A stretch of 64,000 nt of DNA from Vesta saturnalis (taxonomy: Eukaryota; Arthropoda; Insecta; Coleoptera; Lampyridae): contig JARFJB010001495.1 in assembly GCA_036346205.1 (NCBI GenBank), positions 4,422,501 to 4,486,500 on the forward strand, in the 5' to 3' direction. The notes beneath the pieces were generated by a model. The model made no database searches. It was not told the DNA's origin and saw only the letters and a list, made by a program, of their open reading frames with translations. Made by a program: the position numbers and the translations under genes. Below, piece by piece: positions 45,666 through 57,060 of this stretch. Numbering within the stretch: position 1 is the first letter of the stretch; each line of letters starts with the position of its first letter.

Positions 45666-45979
45666 TGATTTAACCCTTGCGTGACCAAGTTCTGGAATTT
45701 TACAGGATCGTCCAAAAGGGGTAACCAAGTAACCCCTGTAGATTTCGAGTTATTATGGTTATGTGAACTAGAAATTTTTGTTAATATATGTTTTATAAAA
45801 TAAAATTACAAGTATAATGTTGTATAATTGATTTTGCAAGGTAGAAATAAGGTTTTAAAAGTCAAATATAATTGCACTCTGCCTTGTTATTAAAAAAAGT
45901 AGACAATAAAAAAAAAATTAACTTATTCTTAAATCACTAGGTATCATTCTGACAGTCAATGCAGAAATTTTTTTTTTAC

Positions 45980-46873
45980 TTCTTTTCTATGTGTGTTGCA
46001 CACGGTTGCGCTACATTCGGATCCCTTAATTCTTCACTATCTTCTCTTCGCAGGCAAAATTGACATCGGTTGCTTATGCCTGGTTTGGTGTTCATTAGGA
46101 AAGCTTCTACCTTTTCTCCATTTTCGGTAAGAAATAGTCGAATTGCATCCAAAACAGATTTTGCATGCCTCGAGAATTCTTCTTTCTAGTTTTTACGTTC
46201 TGAAGTGCAAGTTGTTGACTTAGTACTTGAAGGAATTTTCTGCGCTTACCTTTATATTTAGACCAATCAGGAAATTTTTGCGAAAATATTATAAAGGCGT
46301 TCAGTACTGCCATCTACAATTTCAAAAAACAGTCCTAGGGGCCACCGTCTTGTAGCTCGAACACATGAGTACTCCCGCGTTACTTGGTCGCCAGCATCTA
46401 CAGCACCTTTAGTGGTATTGTAGTGCAAATTTATTGGCTTTTTCATCTCGCTTTCATTAGCCGTTTCTGCACCATTGAACTGTGTTGGTAATAAAACAAC
46501 TGCCTTATTTTTCTGGGGCACATGCGAAACAAGCGTCATATTATCGACAAAACCAAATAAAGAAGAGTATTGTTCACATCTAGCGTTTGCAAGGAATTCT
46601 TTTGGAAACTCTCGCTTATTCAGTCTCAGCGTTCCGGTTATCGTCAGTTTTTTTTCAGAGTTCTTTTGCTAGAGGAATGGAAGTGAAAAAGTTGTCAGTA
46701 GTAACTCCTCTCCATGTTCCAAAGTAAGGTTTGACGATATTTAGTACTACTCTTTGTCCCTGATTTACTTCTAGTTTGTTGTTTATCATGCCCGTGTAAA
46801 CTTGGCTGTTCAAAATATATACGTTTCGGAATTTGCACAAACCTATATTTTTATTCCATACCGCACAGGCTTG

Positions 46874-46945
<72 letters not shown>

Positions 46946-47690
46946 AACCGGACACTTACTGCGAAATGTTGCCAAGCGTTCATCAACAGAGACATTTGTA
47001 CTAGGTGAATAATTGTCTAGGCAGTTATTCACAAACTCATCATAAAGAATGAGAGTAGCTTCTAATGGGTCCTTACTTTCTTCCCTTCTGTGCTGCCTAG
47101 TCTCAGGATCATCAAACCGGATACATTTAAAAATCTGTTTGAATCTATTTCTAGAAAGCACTGCAGTAAAATATGGTTGTTTGAACATTTCGGTTATATG
47201 GAGTTTTCGTCCACGATTTCTGCCACTGGCAATCAAAGCACCAATGAAAGCTTGCAACTCCTCCACTGATATATCACTCCATTGGTTTGGATTTGCCCTT
47301 CCGTTTTTTTTTTATCCGTATTTGCCTTTCCCCACATATTTGTGTATTCACATATATGACTTACCATGTTGTCAGTAATAAAAAGCTTGAAAGCTTCTAG
47401 TACTGAAGTAATCTGTAAACTAAAATAAACAGTTATACAAAAAATTGAAGCCTTTATGTAGTATTTACCTTGCATTGCCATTGAAAACAAGACTTTAACG
47501 TATAAAATGTTACCGACTCTGGAGGAATTTCAATTTCAGAATTATCATCCACATCAATCTCATCCGGAATCTCTATTTGTTCTTCTAGGTTATCTTCTGT
47601 ATCACTTTCATCTTCATCGCTAATATATATTCGAAGTCACTGTCATTTTCTTCTATTATTTTTCGTCAAATATATTTACGCGCCATGGTT
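45980..47690 (-). pseudogene. piggyBac transposase (all three catalytic Asp present, frame broken)
   Basis: The acidic N-terminus (YISDEDESDTEDNLEEQIEI, about 47640-47575) leads to a probable intron donor near 47470 (CAAG|GTAAAT), then ITSVLEAFKLFITDN (about 47415-47370). Later blocks are VEELQAFIGALIASGRNRGR (about 47266-47205), the first catalytic Asp in NVSVDERLATF (about 47005-46975), the second in GVTTDNFFTSIPLAKEL (about 46710-46655), and the third in KGAVDAGDQVTREYS (about 46410-46370). WSKYKGKRRKFLQVL and a Cys-rich tail with CQFCLRRED (about 46060) follow. A (TA)n tract at 46878-46942 lies in the RIYMPSKP-like block just after the first Asp, and a stop follows KPVRYGIKI. Further shifts occur near 46655 and 46270. 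Confidence 0.9.
46878..46942. repeat. (TA)n microsatellite within piggyBac coding sequence
   Basis: About 32 TA units within the minus-strand transposase, between FRSKCPVR and SKPVRYGIKI. It probably arose by slippage from the ATATATG-like codons of the RIYMPSKP block. Confidence 0.97.
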
Positions 47691-48606
47691 ATACCACGAA
47701 GTTACCGAATGAACTGAGAAAAATTTTATGCAGCAGCGAGTAACGATTCACTTTGACTCGATCTCGCCCGACCAAGCGGGGTAACGAGGTAACCCCACTC
47801 ACAAAATTCGTAACTATAGGAAAAGTAAATTACACAAATTTAAAATTCTACAAAAAATATGTTTATTCAAGTGTTTTCGATAATTAACTAAAGCATGGTA
47901 TCGCCAAAATCTGGTTTTACAAAACAGTGTTAAAAAGATTTTTTCTGGGGTAACCCAAATATCCCGCTTGATCACACAAGGGTTAAAAAATAAGAGATTG
48001 CATTTAAAATTAAGATATTATGTTTAGATTTAACTAAAACCTGCTTCATTTGCAGTATTTGATTTGTTATAACAATTTGATATTTGTTCTAATTACATTT
48101 ATTTTTGTTTCGAACAGCACCGACGGATTTGGTTAAATCTTTAAAGAAAGCTGAAAGAAGAACATCGTGTTGCAAGAGTGCGTAATTAAATACAGTTTGT
48201 CTATACAATATTAATAATAGCTTCAACAAAAATATACTGCCAAAATATATGGAGTGGGACTGATTTTAGAAGAACATGCATATAATCCTTATAAGTATCT
48301 GCATAATGGATCTCACATATTGGTTAACTCTTTAATAACTGAAAGTAATTACGTGTTATTTTTAAAATTTCCCCTGTAAATATCAATCTGAAATTATATT
48401 TCACATTCAAAATAAGAAGGTAGTGTTTTCCGATAAAATGAAACAGGAGAGTTTCAACAAAAACGTCATTCCCGTAAGAAACACAACACTGAAAACGTAA
48501 TAGCGACTCAAAATTAATCTGGTTTGCGCGTTTCTTGGTAAACGACAACGTATTAATAACTTTTTCGTAGATTAGATATTATTCACAATAAGAATGAAGT
48601 ATGCTA

Positions 48607-49140
48607 TACGAGGGTCCTTCGAAAACTATCCACCGTTGTTGCCTAGAGTTTGTAAAAGTGCCGTTAATATATTGACATAATTTGTGATTCAGTAAACTCT
48701 GACTCTTTTCTAGAGCTAAGAGTGGATGAGGCAAAAGGGTTATACCGATTTTCCAGACAGGGCAAAGAAAGCCTGTCAACGAGGAAGGGTATGGCCATCG
48801 TGTTCTGGAATCTTGCGTGTCAAATTCATGAATCGTGATACAACGATCATTTCTGAAATTTATTAACTTTGGAAAACTAAAAAGAGACATCCAGTACAAA
48901 CGTCGTACTCTGCTGACATCTAGTGTTGCGTGTTTGCATTACAACGCTCGATCTCATAGTCCTCATAGAACACAAGACATTCTGACCCATTCAAATAAGA
49001 CATTTATGATCATCTCCCATGCAATCCGGACTTGGCTACATCTGACCTCTATTTATTTCCTCACATGAAGAAGTAGCTTGGGAGTCTTGTATCTATGGTC
49101 ATTTTGACAAAACGTAGAATCTGATTTCAACATCTTGAGA
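48607..49140 (+). pseudogene. mariner (DD34D) transposase fragment
   Basis: CGAGGGTCCTTCGAAAACTA at about 48608 resembles a mariner terminus. The frame 48835-49068 contains CLHYNARSHSPHRTQDIL, matching the 'LLHDNARPHxAxxT' block with the second catalytic Asp changed to Tyr. LHLTSIYFLT follows where PDLAPSDYHLF would be, then SSLGVL. Strongly decayed, with the first Asp block not readable. Confidence 0.65.
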
Positions 49141-49144
49141 TAGG

Positions 49145-50590
49145 ACCTTTTGACTGAATTGGTTCTCTATTCTTACACCTTGAAAGTTGTTTCAGCACCT
49201 TAAAAAAAAGAAGGATCTTGAAACGGGTTTGCATATCTAAGGTCTTCCATCTCACTCACTGACTCTTAATGGATTCATTAGTTGTCTCTTTTCTCTCTGT
49301 TTTTGGGTTAGAAGTAAATGTCTCTCTTGTGGTATGATCAGAAGTTTGCGTAGAGTTGGCAACGCTATCTTGTGGTATATTTCAAGGATATTAACATCTT
49401 ATGGTGTAATTAGAACGTCCTGTAGTACAATTAGAAGTTGGCACACAACTTCATATACCATTTAGTTAACCACTTGCATTACATGTGTGATACGTGTATT
49501 TTACTGTGTTTTATCAAATAAATTGTAACCCACTTGTGGGTTAAGGCTATGACACGTTCTAAACGGAAATTGTTTCTATCCTTGGTTGTTTCTTCCGCTA
49601 TTTATTTTTCTCAAAGCTCGGTTATACCACGTATTTCTACTTTCACATGCTCGACGTGCGATAATCTGAGCGACATATTGGCGTATTGAACACTTGTCAT
49701 ACTTGCGTGAATAGTGGGGTGAATGCGTGCTCAGATATCTATCTAAGTGGGCGGCCTTCTTATATTTGTCCCAGACAAACAGATCTCGCAAAACAAAATG
49801 ATAATTTTTTATCTCCAATGTAACCTAAATTAAGCTGGTGCTCTGGTTAAGATGTTTGTGAAATTTATTGGTGATAGTGGAGAAATACGGTTTTGTTTAT
49901 TTTTTGTTCATTGGAAACAAAGTGTTGTTTACAGTACTTGTCTAAGCATATGATGTGGCTTAATGCTTGTATTTTCTGTGTAAATGTCAAATGATTCACC
50001 TTTTGGTGCGTCTTAAAAGAGAAACCGTCAAACGTTTTGTTTTGGTTTGCATGTTTCACACGGGCTTTGCACGGTGTGCCCATTAATGGAAGTTTTCCGT
50101 GAGATAATTTGACAGTAGTTGAAGTGGGCAACTTCTTTAGCTCACAATGGGTAGTAGTAGGCCTTGTATATTTTTGTAATCCGTTTAACTTGATGTGTTG
50201 GAAGACATAGTTTCGCCCAAATAGGTTAGGGCTAACACCTTGTAGAATTTTGAGTCAAATATAGACAAGTACTAATGCATTATAGCACTATCTCCAGTTT
50301 AAATTTTCATTTACAAGAATTTATAAAAACTTAACTTTATAACATTGCAATATAGGTGGTTTAATTAATTTTAAATTCAAACTCTACCTTTCATTGGATG
50401 TGATGGAATCGTACAAACTGCGTTTTAGCAACGTTTGAATATAATTCGTTTTCACCAAACCAGGTACACAGAGCTTAGCAATCCCTGGTAGGATTTGCCT
50501 TCCAGATATCTTTTATGTTTATCGACAACACGAGAGGATTGTCATCTGCATACATTGTAAGGTCCATATCAGTAAGAAGTTAACCAAGCG
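49145..50590. other. unassigned sequence, possible solo LTR
   Basis: 49290-49560 has alternating phrases CTTGTGGTATGATCAGAAGT, CTTATGGTGTAATTAGAACG and GTAGTACAATTAGAAGTTGG. It ends with a polyadenylation-like CAAATAAA and the small palindrome TAACCCACTTGTGGGTTA (about 49527-49545), which could be the end of an LTR. Minus-strand frames at 49576-49818 and 49865-50131 show no recognisable domain. Confidence 0.4.
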
Positions 50591-50596
50591 GTGTAT

Positions 50597-52571
50597 ATAG
50601 GGTCGTCAAATTTCGATGTTTTAATAGGGAATCTCGTAAACTATAATTCGTATGAAAAAATGAACATCGCATCCTCGATCTTTTTTTTTGAGAAAAACTT
50701 TCTTTTGTTTTCGAGTTATGGCCAAAAATTCAAATTTTCGAGTTTTCATCTCGCTTATTTACGAAAATAGACAAAAAGAATTTCTATGTTCTTCAGGCAC
50801 TTTTTGATAAGAATGCAAGGGTGTAGTCAATTCTTTAAACATATTCTTGAAATTAGAGTTATATTTTAATGTATTTTTTATATGGAATGCGTAGTTAGCT
50901 ATGACATCAAAAAATTACTAATTTTTTTCTGATTCCAAAGATATATTTCATGTGGGGCCAAGTTATTTTATTGCTTGTTAGCAAAAAATATTTTTTTAGG
51001 ACATAACGTTTTATTAAAAGTAATAATAATTATTAAAAAAAACTCATACATTATATGAGTTTTTTACAAACCAAGAACAAATAACCATAATATTGAAGAT
51101 GTTAAACTACAAGATACTTAATAATTATATATAAAGCCACTTACACTAAATTTTCAAACTGATGTCTATTATGTGCAATGCATAGTTCACATCGCTTTGA
51201 AACATTCCGAATATCGTTGTAAATATGAATATTAGAGACGGAATTAACACACTGTATAAAATTTGGTCTTAGTTCGTGTATAGAAAGAAAGCATATAGGG
51301 GCGTTAAATCGGGTGAGCATGGTGGCCACCTCAAAGGTCCATTTGTTTCTATTCATTTGTCTTGAAAATGAATGTTAAACAATTCAGAGATGTTTCTACT
51401 ATTGTGAGGGGGTGCCCCATCTTGTTGAAAATATAAGTTTTGTTTAATGTTCAGGGGTAAGTCTTCTAAAAAATCATCGACTATGTCTTAGTTTAAAATT
51501 TCAGAATACCGTTGACCATTCAGTTTTCTTTCATAAATGTGATTTCCGAATAGGGCACACCAAACATTAACACCGAAGCGTCCCTGATTTTGAACGTCAA
51601 CGGTACGGTGCGGATTAATGTCGGACCACCAGTGCTCGTTGTGCTGATTGAAAATCCCAGCACTACTAATGTATGTTTCATCGGTCCAAAGAATATTTGT
51701 TGAGAATAATGCATTTTGCTCTATTTGCTGAGATGCCAATTACCAAATTCTAGGCGTCGTGCAGGATTGGTTGGTTGGAGATGTTGTTTTCTTATTTTAT
51801 ATGGTCAGAATTTGAATCTTTTTCGAACTGCCCGACTTCGACATATCCAGACTCGGCTTCAATTTGACAGCTTGAAATCGAATGATTTGCAGCTACCATT
51901 CCGATAACATTGACGGCAACTTTCTTAGCATCTTTAATTTTATAATATCTTCAGTCCCATGTGTATGAGATTTTCTTTTAATCGTTTGAAAATAGAATTA
52001 TTAGACAGTTTTCTTTCCGGGTAATGATTAAAATATAATACACTTGCAACTTCAGAATTATTATTACTTTGAATTAATATTGAATTTGAAATGTTATTAA
52101 ATTGCCAGTTTTGTAACAACGCAATGATGGATAACTATTTTTTTGACCAAACGTAAAATTTGTATGTCCCAAAAAAGACATTTTTTGCTAAAAAGCAGTA
52201 AAAATGAACATGATATATACCGTTAATAATTTTTTGATGCCATAGCCAACTACCCGATCCATATAAAAAAAAATGCAACTTCATCCTATAACTCGAATTT
52301 CAAGAATATTTTTAAACAATTGACTGCCCTACTGCATTCTTATCAAAAAAGTGCCCGAAGAACATAGAAATCATTTTTTTCTATTTTCATAAATAAGCGA
52401 GATGTGGCTATAAAATAAAAACCCGAACATCCGAATTCTTGGTCATAACTGGAAAACAAAAGACGTTAGCCAAAAAAAAAAAAGAGTTAGAGGATGTGAG
52501 GTTCAGTTTTTCGTACGAACTATAGCTTACGAGATTCCCTATTAAAATATCGAAATTTCGCCACCCTGTAC
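50597..52571 (-). mobile_element. DD41D Tc1/mariner element with ~410 bp TIRs
   Basis: The left arm (50597-51010) starts TATAGGGTCGTCAAATTTCG. The right arm (about 52150-52571) ends CGAAATTTCGCCACCCTGTA. The arms align for about 410 bp with moderate divergence; GTGCCCGAAGAACATAGAAA and its counterpart TTCTATGTTCTTCAGGCAC are landmarks. The interior transposase is on the minus strand. The plain terminus (TA)CAGGGTG is shared with other elements here. Confidence 0.9.
51141..52010 (-). pseudogene. DD41D Tc1/mariner transposase relic
   Basis: On the minus strand: TTSPTNPARRLEFGNWHLS (about 51795-51735), then the first catalytic Asp in NILWTDETYISSAGIF, WSDINPHRTVDVQNQGRFG and VNVWCALFGNHIYERKLNG (51739-51488). 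A stop follows; after it come DFLEDLPLNIKQN and YFQQDGAPPHNSRNISELF with the second Asp (about 51435-51385). WPPCSPDLTPLYAFFL has Tyr where the third Asp (PLD) is expected. The frame ends with RCELCIAHNRHQFENLV and a stop at 51141, the typical C-terminus. The spacing from second Asp to the altered site is 41 residues. Confidence 0.87.
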
Positions 52572-52574
52572 AGT

Positions 52575-52890
52575 GAAATGGCTTAAGGTTCTCAGCTGAA
52601 TCTTGTGAATCACCTACATTAATTAAAGTTTTTTCTCAGCTTTTGATAATATGTATATATCATGTATATTTAATTTCTGGGAAAGTCTGTTGATCGATAT
52701 TTCATAGAAAAGTTAGTGAATCTATATGAACAAACTCCATGCTGATTGTTAGAATGTTATATTTATTTAAATAATTGGTTAATTTCTTTAAAAAACAAAT
52801 TTCGAAGATTTTTGAAAATTCTGAAGATATTGTAATATTGATCTGTAGTAGCCCGCACATTTTTGTGGTTGACATTTTGTTGACAAAGTG
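52575..52890. other. intergenic AT-rich sequence
   Basis: Nothing recognised between the right end of the long-TIR element and the (TA)n tract. Confidence 0.5.

Positions 52891-52891
<1 letters not shown>

Positions 52892-52949
<58 letters not shown>
52892..52949. repeat. (TA)n microsatellite
   Basis: About 29 TA units directly upstream of a LINE RT fragment, possibly marking its truncated 5' junction. Confidence 0.97.
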
Positions 52950-52952
<3 letters not shown>

Positions 52953-52974
52953 TGCACTATACAAATACTTTTAT

Positions 52975-54430
52975 GTAATAGGAAGCATGAAAACAATCCA
53001 TGTTCCATACAAGCTGCTAGAATTAATCATCAATAAACTTGGCCCAAACAAGGTGATTGGCCTTGACGGTATTCCAGCTATCGTCCTTAAAAAAAGCTAC
53101 CCCGAGCTAGTACCTCTGTTGTCCAAACTCTTTTCGATCTCCATGTCATTTGGATAGCTTTCTTCATCGTGGAAGTTGGCAAATGTCCAATAGCTATCAC
53201 TTCGATTCTATCGAAAATCATGAAAAAAGCTATCAACCACCAACTACTTTCGTGCCTCGAATCCAATAATCTCCTCAACCACCACCAATATGGGTTTAGA
53301 CAGAGTCGTTCAACGGGTGAAACTGTAGTAGTAGCTTTAAATATGTCAAAGACTTTTGACTAAGTTTGACACAAGCGCCTACTTGTCAAGCCCACCTCGT
53401 TCGGATTATCCGATACGCTCATCAATTTGATCTCCAGCTTTCTAGACAAAAAACGTATACGTGTTGTCGTCGATGGCTTCTTTTCGAAAGAAAACACTAT
53501 TAACACGGGCGTACCACAATGATCAGTGATAGCTCCCACACTTCTCCTGCCATACATAAATGACTTCATTTCCTCAACAACTAACCCGATCCATTGATTT
53601 GCAGATGACAGCACTCTACATTGTAGTTCTCGTCAGTTTTCCCACAACAAAAGCTCTAGTCAGGACGTTATGTGAAAATGGCAGCCTCAATCAACAGTGA
53701 CTTAGAATGTGTCCTTGAATGGGAAGGGAATAATCTACTCACGTTCAACGCCGACAAAACCCAGTGTTGCACTGTGTCGGCCAAGCAAGACCGATCATTT
53801 CCTGCTGTAAATATGAATGGCATAGATCTTAAGTTTTCAAACTTTATTTCTATATTAGGGTTGTCCGTATCATCGAACCTTTATGGGTTGACCACTTTTT
53901 GTCAGCCAGCAAACCAGCTGCCCGTAAACTGGGTTTTCTATAGAGATTTAAACAGTACTTCACATCGCAACAACTCCTTTTATGTATAAGGCTCAATTCA
54001 TCCTCATCTGGAATACAATTCCCACCTCTGGGTCAGTGCTCACTAATACGCCCTTGATATGGTAAACCGCATCCAAAAAAGAGCTATAAGACTTATAAAT
54101 GACCCGTCTCTAACTTCTGACCTACAGTCTCTTGATCATAGAAGAACAGTTTCGGTTCTTTTCTTGTTCTATCGCTATTACAATGCCAAGTGTGCCTCCG
54201 GAATACTTAATACCTTCCCAGGCCACCTTCGCTAGGAACACTCGGTTTGCACATCCACACCATAATTGCGCACTCAAAATTCCATCTTGTCACACTAAAT
54301 GGGCGCAATCTACATTTTTCCACACGGCGACCAAATTGTGGGGTGCACTACCCAGTTCCTGTTTTCCTCCAAACTTTGATTTAAACAAATTTAAGATAGC
54401 CGCTCATAAACATTTCTCGGCAGCCTAACA
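52975..54430 (+). pseudogene. non-LTR retrotransposon reverse transcriptase relic (jockey/CR1-like)
   Basis: Plus-strand blocks in order: LGPNKVIGLDGIPAIVLKKS (about 53038-53100), ITSILSKIMKKAINHQLLSC and HQYGFRQSRSTGETVV (53200-53330), LNMSKTFD with RT motif A (about 53337-53363), FLDKKRIRVVVDGFFSKK (about 53440-53490), AYHNDQ at the site of the GVPQGSV box, and LQMTALYIVV where FADDxTL would be (about 53600). Then come MAASINSDLECVLEWEGNNL and TFNADKTQCCTVSAKQ (53675-53790), and the C-terminal CHTKWAQSTFFHTATKLWGA (about 54288-54345). The active-site Asp pair is not preserved. Frameshifts are numerous. The endonuclease half is missing. Confidence 0.85.
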
Positions 54431-54434
54431 ATAT

Positions 54435-56330
54435 CCCTAACCTCTCCCAGTAGTCATGAGCGGTTTAGCATGTTAAGCACATCTTAGCCTGTTCAGTAAT
54501 ACTATTAGTAAAAAAAAAGTAATACGATACATTGACAAACGTAAACTGGTCACCCCTTTTGTTTCTCGACACCCGAAGAAGTTCGTGTGTGCCTCTTAAA
54601 ATTGTTTAATGATTTTGGTAACTGAAGGTGCAAAAAATGTAATATAAGAAACGATTGCAATATATTAAACCGTTAGAAAGAAATTTCACGACGGATATAT
54701 GGACCGACTGACGGATACACAATCGAACAACGCTCTGATACTAGGGATTTTTTAAAATTCAACATGGTTAATAATAAACGGTATATTACATTTTTGTGTT
54801 TCTTAGTTTATTTACAATGGTTATTAGTTCCCTTTATAGTAATGATGTAAAAGTGAGTATTTAAAGTGATTAAGTAGGTATTTAATAGAGATCATTGAAC
54901 CGTTAATTCGAATATTAAAGAATGTTTAGAAAGATTGATACTAACATTTCATAATACAAATGTAATAACCATGAATGACTTCGTTTTACCACAGGTGGGC
55001 AATTGTGGTTATTGTTGAACAAAGATAGATCGTTTAAATACGGTTTTCTTTTGTCGGGTGAGTTAATAGTTATGCAAAATATGGACGTACATATGGCTAA
55101 CTTTTGATTAAAAGTTTTGTACGGTACATTAAGCAATTGCTACTAGTATTTCAAAAAATTGTAGCGCGCTCGAAACGATAAACAAATTTTTATGACCTTT
55201 TCGTTATGTTGCAACATTAAATATTTTTGTGTTAACCTATATAACTACCGACGCCCTGCCTTAACAGGCATTGAAAAAATTTTAATTGCATTTGCAGTAA
55301 GTACATTTCTAAATAAGGTAACGAGTTAAATATTACATAAAATTATATACCTTTGACATATTTAAGAAAAAAAGAGGGTAAGGCCGTTACGTATTATGTT
55401 GTTCACTCAACCGTGTGGTAAAATAGTAGATAGGTACAATTATATTGAGGTACTTAGCATTAACGCGCGCATGAATTCCTTACCACTTAAATTTTTTTAT
55501 CAATGTGTATAATATTTAAGAAATATAGTGAAGAGTCCTTGAATTATGTTCTCAGTCCCCGTTTCAATAGATACTTGACAATATATTGATTGTGTAAATA
55601 GTTGATTAGATATAAAACATTTTTAGAAATTTAATCAGCTATATAAAACTAATACTAAAGCTTACATTGCAATTTGAATAGTTTTATGACATGAAGGTGG
55701 AAAGTTTTTTTAGTTTGTACAGTTAGCAATCTCTTATACCTGGATAACTGTGTTTTTTCGAACACGGCTATTTTATCCAAAATTAGACAGAATTTCCTGC
55801 AAAATGAATTCGTCAGCCATGAATTTCTGACGAGCGGTAGTTTTTTACTTTTACAAACACGCTCACCATTCCCTACTAGAAAAATATACTTTTTTCAACA
55901 AAAACTGTTATGCCACGTCAAAGTACATTAGATTTCCACACCCAGTGCTCTCATACAGGCCCTCCCGCCTGTCTAACTCGCATCGGGGCTATATTTTCGG
56001 TTGTATTGAATGAATGATTAACAAATCATGTTTGACGAAAACATTAACAAATTATATTTACAACATATAAGGTACACTATACTGAATATATGACAGAATA
56101 TGAAATATATAATTGCAGTGATGCACAAGAGTCATGAAATGAGTGAAATTCGAGCTCAGGATTGGGGCATCACTTCGGTACATTCTCCATCTGGAAAAGA
56201 AAGAAGGTATTTAGTGTCAGAACATGGTTGTAAAAGAGATATACAGGACCGTAGCCAGTCTATATAATAAGGACAGGCTCACATAAATTCAGGACAAGCT
56301 AAAATGTTCCATGCACATAGTTTTTTTGCA
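54435..56330. other. intergenic sequence without recognised content
   Basis: AT-rich, with only short chance frames (for example 54915-55136 minus). 54700-54730 has GACGGATATATGGACCGACT. About 55915-56000 is a GC-richer patch. No gene, TIR or retroelement motif seen. Confidence 0.5.
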
Positions 56331-56334
56331 GTAC

Positions 56335-56970
56335 ACTCATTTTTACGTGTGTGCGAGAGAGTGTGCGTGCCTATGTGCGTGTGTGAGCTGGCGCGTGCGT
56401 GCGCGGTGTGTGTGGGCGCGCACGAGCGTGCGTGCATGTGCGTGAGTATGTGATGTAAGTTAGCATTCACAATAACACCAGAACACACACACGTACTTTT
56501 CGTATTTAAATTTGTTTTCATTTCTCCTGGCGCTGATTAGAATAAAAATACCAGCATACAGACCTTAAACATATTGATTAAATATGTTCTATGCAATTTT
56601 TGATATGATGCGTAACTTAGCTGTAAAAAAACATAAAATTTAAGAGTTAGTTCAAATATTATCCATATCTGAATAACGATTAATTTTATGACAAAATGTG
56701 TAGACATAATGATTAAATTGTATCGGTACTGTATAGAAACGGGCGGCTTTGAAAATTTTTTTATTTTTTATCTGACATGAAGTTTTAAACGTCCATCTGA
56801 CATAGATTATTGTTTCTGTTTTTGCAATGTTGTCTATTTTTCTTATGAACGTATTAAAAAATAGGTTGTGTACTCATCCTAAAATATTATTATTAAATTT
56901 TGTTCCTTTCTTTCAAGTTTCACGTTGTAGGTTCGAAGGTCGTGTGCTGTTCCACATCAGATATTTAATT
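56335..56970. repeat. GT-associated dispersed repeat, copy at 56.5 kb
   Basis: Begins with a TG/CG microsatellite (56343-56450). CGTATTTAAATTTGTTTTCA, GCGCTGATTAGAATA, ATACAGACCTTAAACAT, TGACATGAAGTTTTAAACGT, ACATAGATTATTGTTTCTG, TTATGAACGTATTAAAAAAT, GTAGGTTCGAAGGTCGTGTG and TGTTCCACATCAGATATT follow. The same succession is found at 25760-26345 and 26590-26805. Confidence 0.8.
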
Positions 56971-57060
56971 GTAATTTAAATATACACTGCGAGTAAATCT
57001 CAAATCAGAATGCCATTGACAGTTGGCCATATTTTACATTTATTTAATAATTTACGTATC

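Larger units (their letters stand above)
45670..47986 (-). mobile_element. piggyBac transposon with canonical TTAA ends
   Basis: The left end TTAACCCTTGCGTGACCAAG (from 45670) and right end CTTGATCACACAAGGGTTAA (to 47986) are inverted repeats of about 16 bp with two mismatches, each bounded by the TTAA target duplication. Subterminal GGGGTAACCAAGTAACCCC-like motifs occur near both ends (45717-45740, 47779-47796). It is 2.3 kb with a piggyBac transposase on the minus strand. A complete-length, inactivated copy. Confidence 0.93.

Noticed and set aside
45215..49260. Shared degenerate tandem unit between 45.2-45.5 kb and 49.1-49.3 kb
   Set aside because: Only short phrases (TCTAAGGTCTT-like) match; too weak to claim a common repeat.
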